A DNA stretch of 64,000 nucleotides from Mycobacterium sp. SMC-8 (GTDB lineage: Bacteria; Actinomycetota; Actinomycetes; Mycobacteriales; Mycobacteriaceae). Positions 63,265-64,000 of this stretch are shown here, one piece after another. Below the pieces are notes generated by a model. That model was not told where the DNA came from. It made no database searches and saw nothing but the letters and a program-made list of their open reading frames with translations. Both the position numbers and the translations under genes were made by a program. The stretch is from contig NZ_CP079868.1 in the NCBI RefSeq assembly GCF_025263565.1, positions 62,001 to 126,000 on the forward strand, written 5' to 3'. How positions within the stretch are numbered: position 1 is the first letter of the stretch; each line of letters starts with the position of its first letter.

Positions 63265-64000
63265 GTGAAGCGTAGCGCGGTTCGTTCTCTGCTGGTGGAT
63301 TCAGGTCGCGAGTCGTTGGTCTCGTCGGCCGGCGGGCTGCTGTTGGCTCGGACGCTGCACGTCTCGGGACTGGAAAAGGCCATGTCAGAGGTCTTGAAGC
63401 GGTGGCGGGCACCACGAACCCTGCACGACCCGGCCAAGGTGCTCACCGATGTCGCGATCGCGGTGGCACTCGGCGGTGACTGTGCCGCCGATATCGCGGT
63501 GGTGCGTGCTCAGCCCGAGCTGTTCGGGGCGGTGGCCTCCGATGCCACCGTGTCACGTCTGATCGCCACGCTGGCCGGCGACGTCGATGCCGCCGTTGCG
63601 GCGATCCGCGCGGCCCGGGCAGCAGCCCGCGCGCACATATGGCGGCGCCAGCAACCGCTGGCCGGTACCTCAGGCAGCCAGGTCATCGTCGATCTGGACG
63701 CCACCCTGGTGACCGCCCACAGCGACAAACAGGGCGCCACCCCAACCTTCAAGTACGGATACGGGTTTCATCCCATGCTCGCCTTCGTCGACCACGGCAG
63801 CCACGGATCCGGTGAAGCCCTGGTCGGGTTGCTGCGACCCGGCTCAGCCGGCTCCAACAGCGCTGCTGACCACATCAGTGTCCTGGATGCCGCGTTGGCC
63901 CAACTGCCCGAACCCGAACGGGCCCGGGTGCTGGTGCGCACCGACACCGGTGGCGGGGTCAAGGACTTCCTGCACCACATCACCGACCTGGGACTGCAGT
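63265..64000 (+). CDS. IS1380-family transposase, second type (runs off the right edge)
   Basis: From GTG 63265, 245 codons are visible. Family blocks: 'LHDPAKVLTDVAIAVALGGD', 'VASDATVSRLIATLAGD', and the first acidic motif 'QVIVDLDATLVTAHSDKQ' followed by 'FKYGYGFHPMLAFVDH', typical of the IS1380 DDE core. It differs clearly from the IS1380 transposase at 1070-2461, so two subgroups occur here. The C-terminus with the last catalytic residue is outside the window. Confidence 0.88.
   Translation, partial: MKRSAVRSLLVDSGRESLVSSAGGLLLARTLHVSGLEKAMSEVLKRWRAPRTLHDPAKVLTDVAIAVALGGDCAADIAVVRAQPELFGAVASDATVSRLIATLAGDVDAAVAAIRAARAAARAHIWRRQQPLAGTSGSQVIVDLDATLVTAHSDKQGATPTFKYGYGFHPMLAFVDHGSHGSGEALVGLLRPGSAGSNSAADHISVLDAALAQLPEPERARVLVRTDTGGGVKDFLHHITDLGLQ

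Noticed and set aside
1..64000. CRISPR arrays, rRNA or tRNA genes
   Set aside because: No regularly spaced direct repeats or cloverleaf-like sequence was noticed on reading; tRNA detection by eye is not exhaustive.

Overview
High-GC actinobacterial DNA, most likely from the Mycobacteriales (Mycobacterium or a close relative). The support is an IS6110-like IS3 element, IS1380/IS21/IS110 families typical of mycobacteria, leaderless or GTG/TTG starts, and a perfect mycobacterial-type LexA (SOS) box at 35785-35814. No rRNA, tRNA, ribosomal or core-metabolism gene is visible. The window is an accessory region (chromosomal defence island or large plasmid) made of anti-phage-type genes and nested mobile elements.

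Layout. 1-661: edge-truncated tyrosine recombinase. 760-6620: IS pile-up (IS3 split by IS1380; the 3' half of a DDE-transposase element split by an IS6110-like element). 6753-16549: DUF262/HNH nuclease, a single-chain type ISP restriction-modification gene split by an IS5 element, and a TcmP/DUF5131 pair. 17207-23029: an IS21 element carrying a second, cargo-bearing IS21 inside its istA. 23556-27444: intact element 'B' (RHH, leader ORF, tyrosine-recombinase-like protein, DDE transposase). 27848-35008: type I restriction-modification operon with two hsdM genes. 35062-42448: small ORFs, SOS-boxed HIT protein, nucleotidyltransferase, OLD ATPase/TOPRIM, EEP nuclease and a PD-(D/E)XK protein. 42576-45164: IS3 split by IS110. 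45179-51797: ApeA-like HEPN protein with partner, a predicted metalloprotease-RelE fusion, Fe-S uracil-DNA glycosylase, small ORFs and a broken VOC gene. 51798-54366: IS21 with clean target duplication. 54405-55064: DUF6308 protein. 55466-60577: element 'C', same architecture as B, carrying a second IS6110-like copy. 60959-63103: large protein with a nuclease motif. 63265-64000: start of another IS1380-family transposase.

The most promising undescribed system is the three-copy element (A truncated, B and C complete): an RHH protein, a structured leader with a small ORF coupled by TGATG to a tyrosine-recombinase-like protein whose catalytic histidines are not apparent, then a ~593-aa DDE transposase. 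All three copies end in the same right-end structure (GAGCGGTTCT, a 9-11-bp inverted repeat, and AAGTCCC 60-63 nt later), and each is followed by a defence-type gene. It looks like an unusual transposon that combines DDE and tyrosine-recombinase folds and marks defence loci.

Many insertions can be dated relative to each other because removing the IS and one target duplication restores a reading frame: IS1380 into IS3, IS6110-like into the DDE gene, IS5 into the ISP gene. The two IS6110-like copies are inverted, apparently identical, and 54 kb apart.
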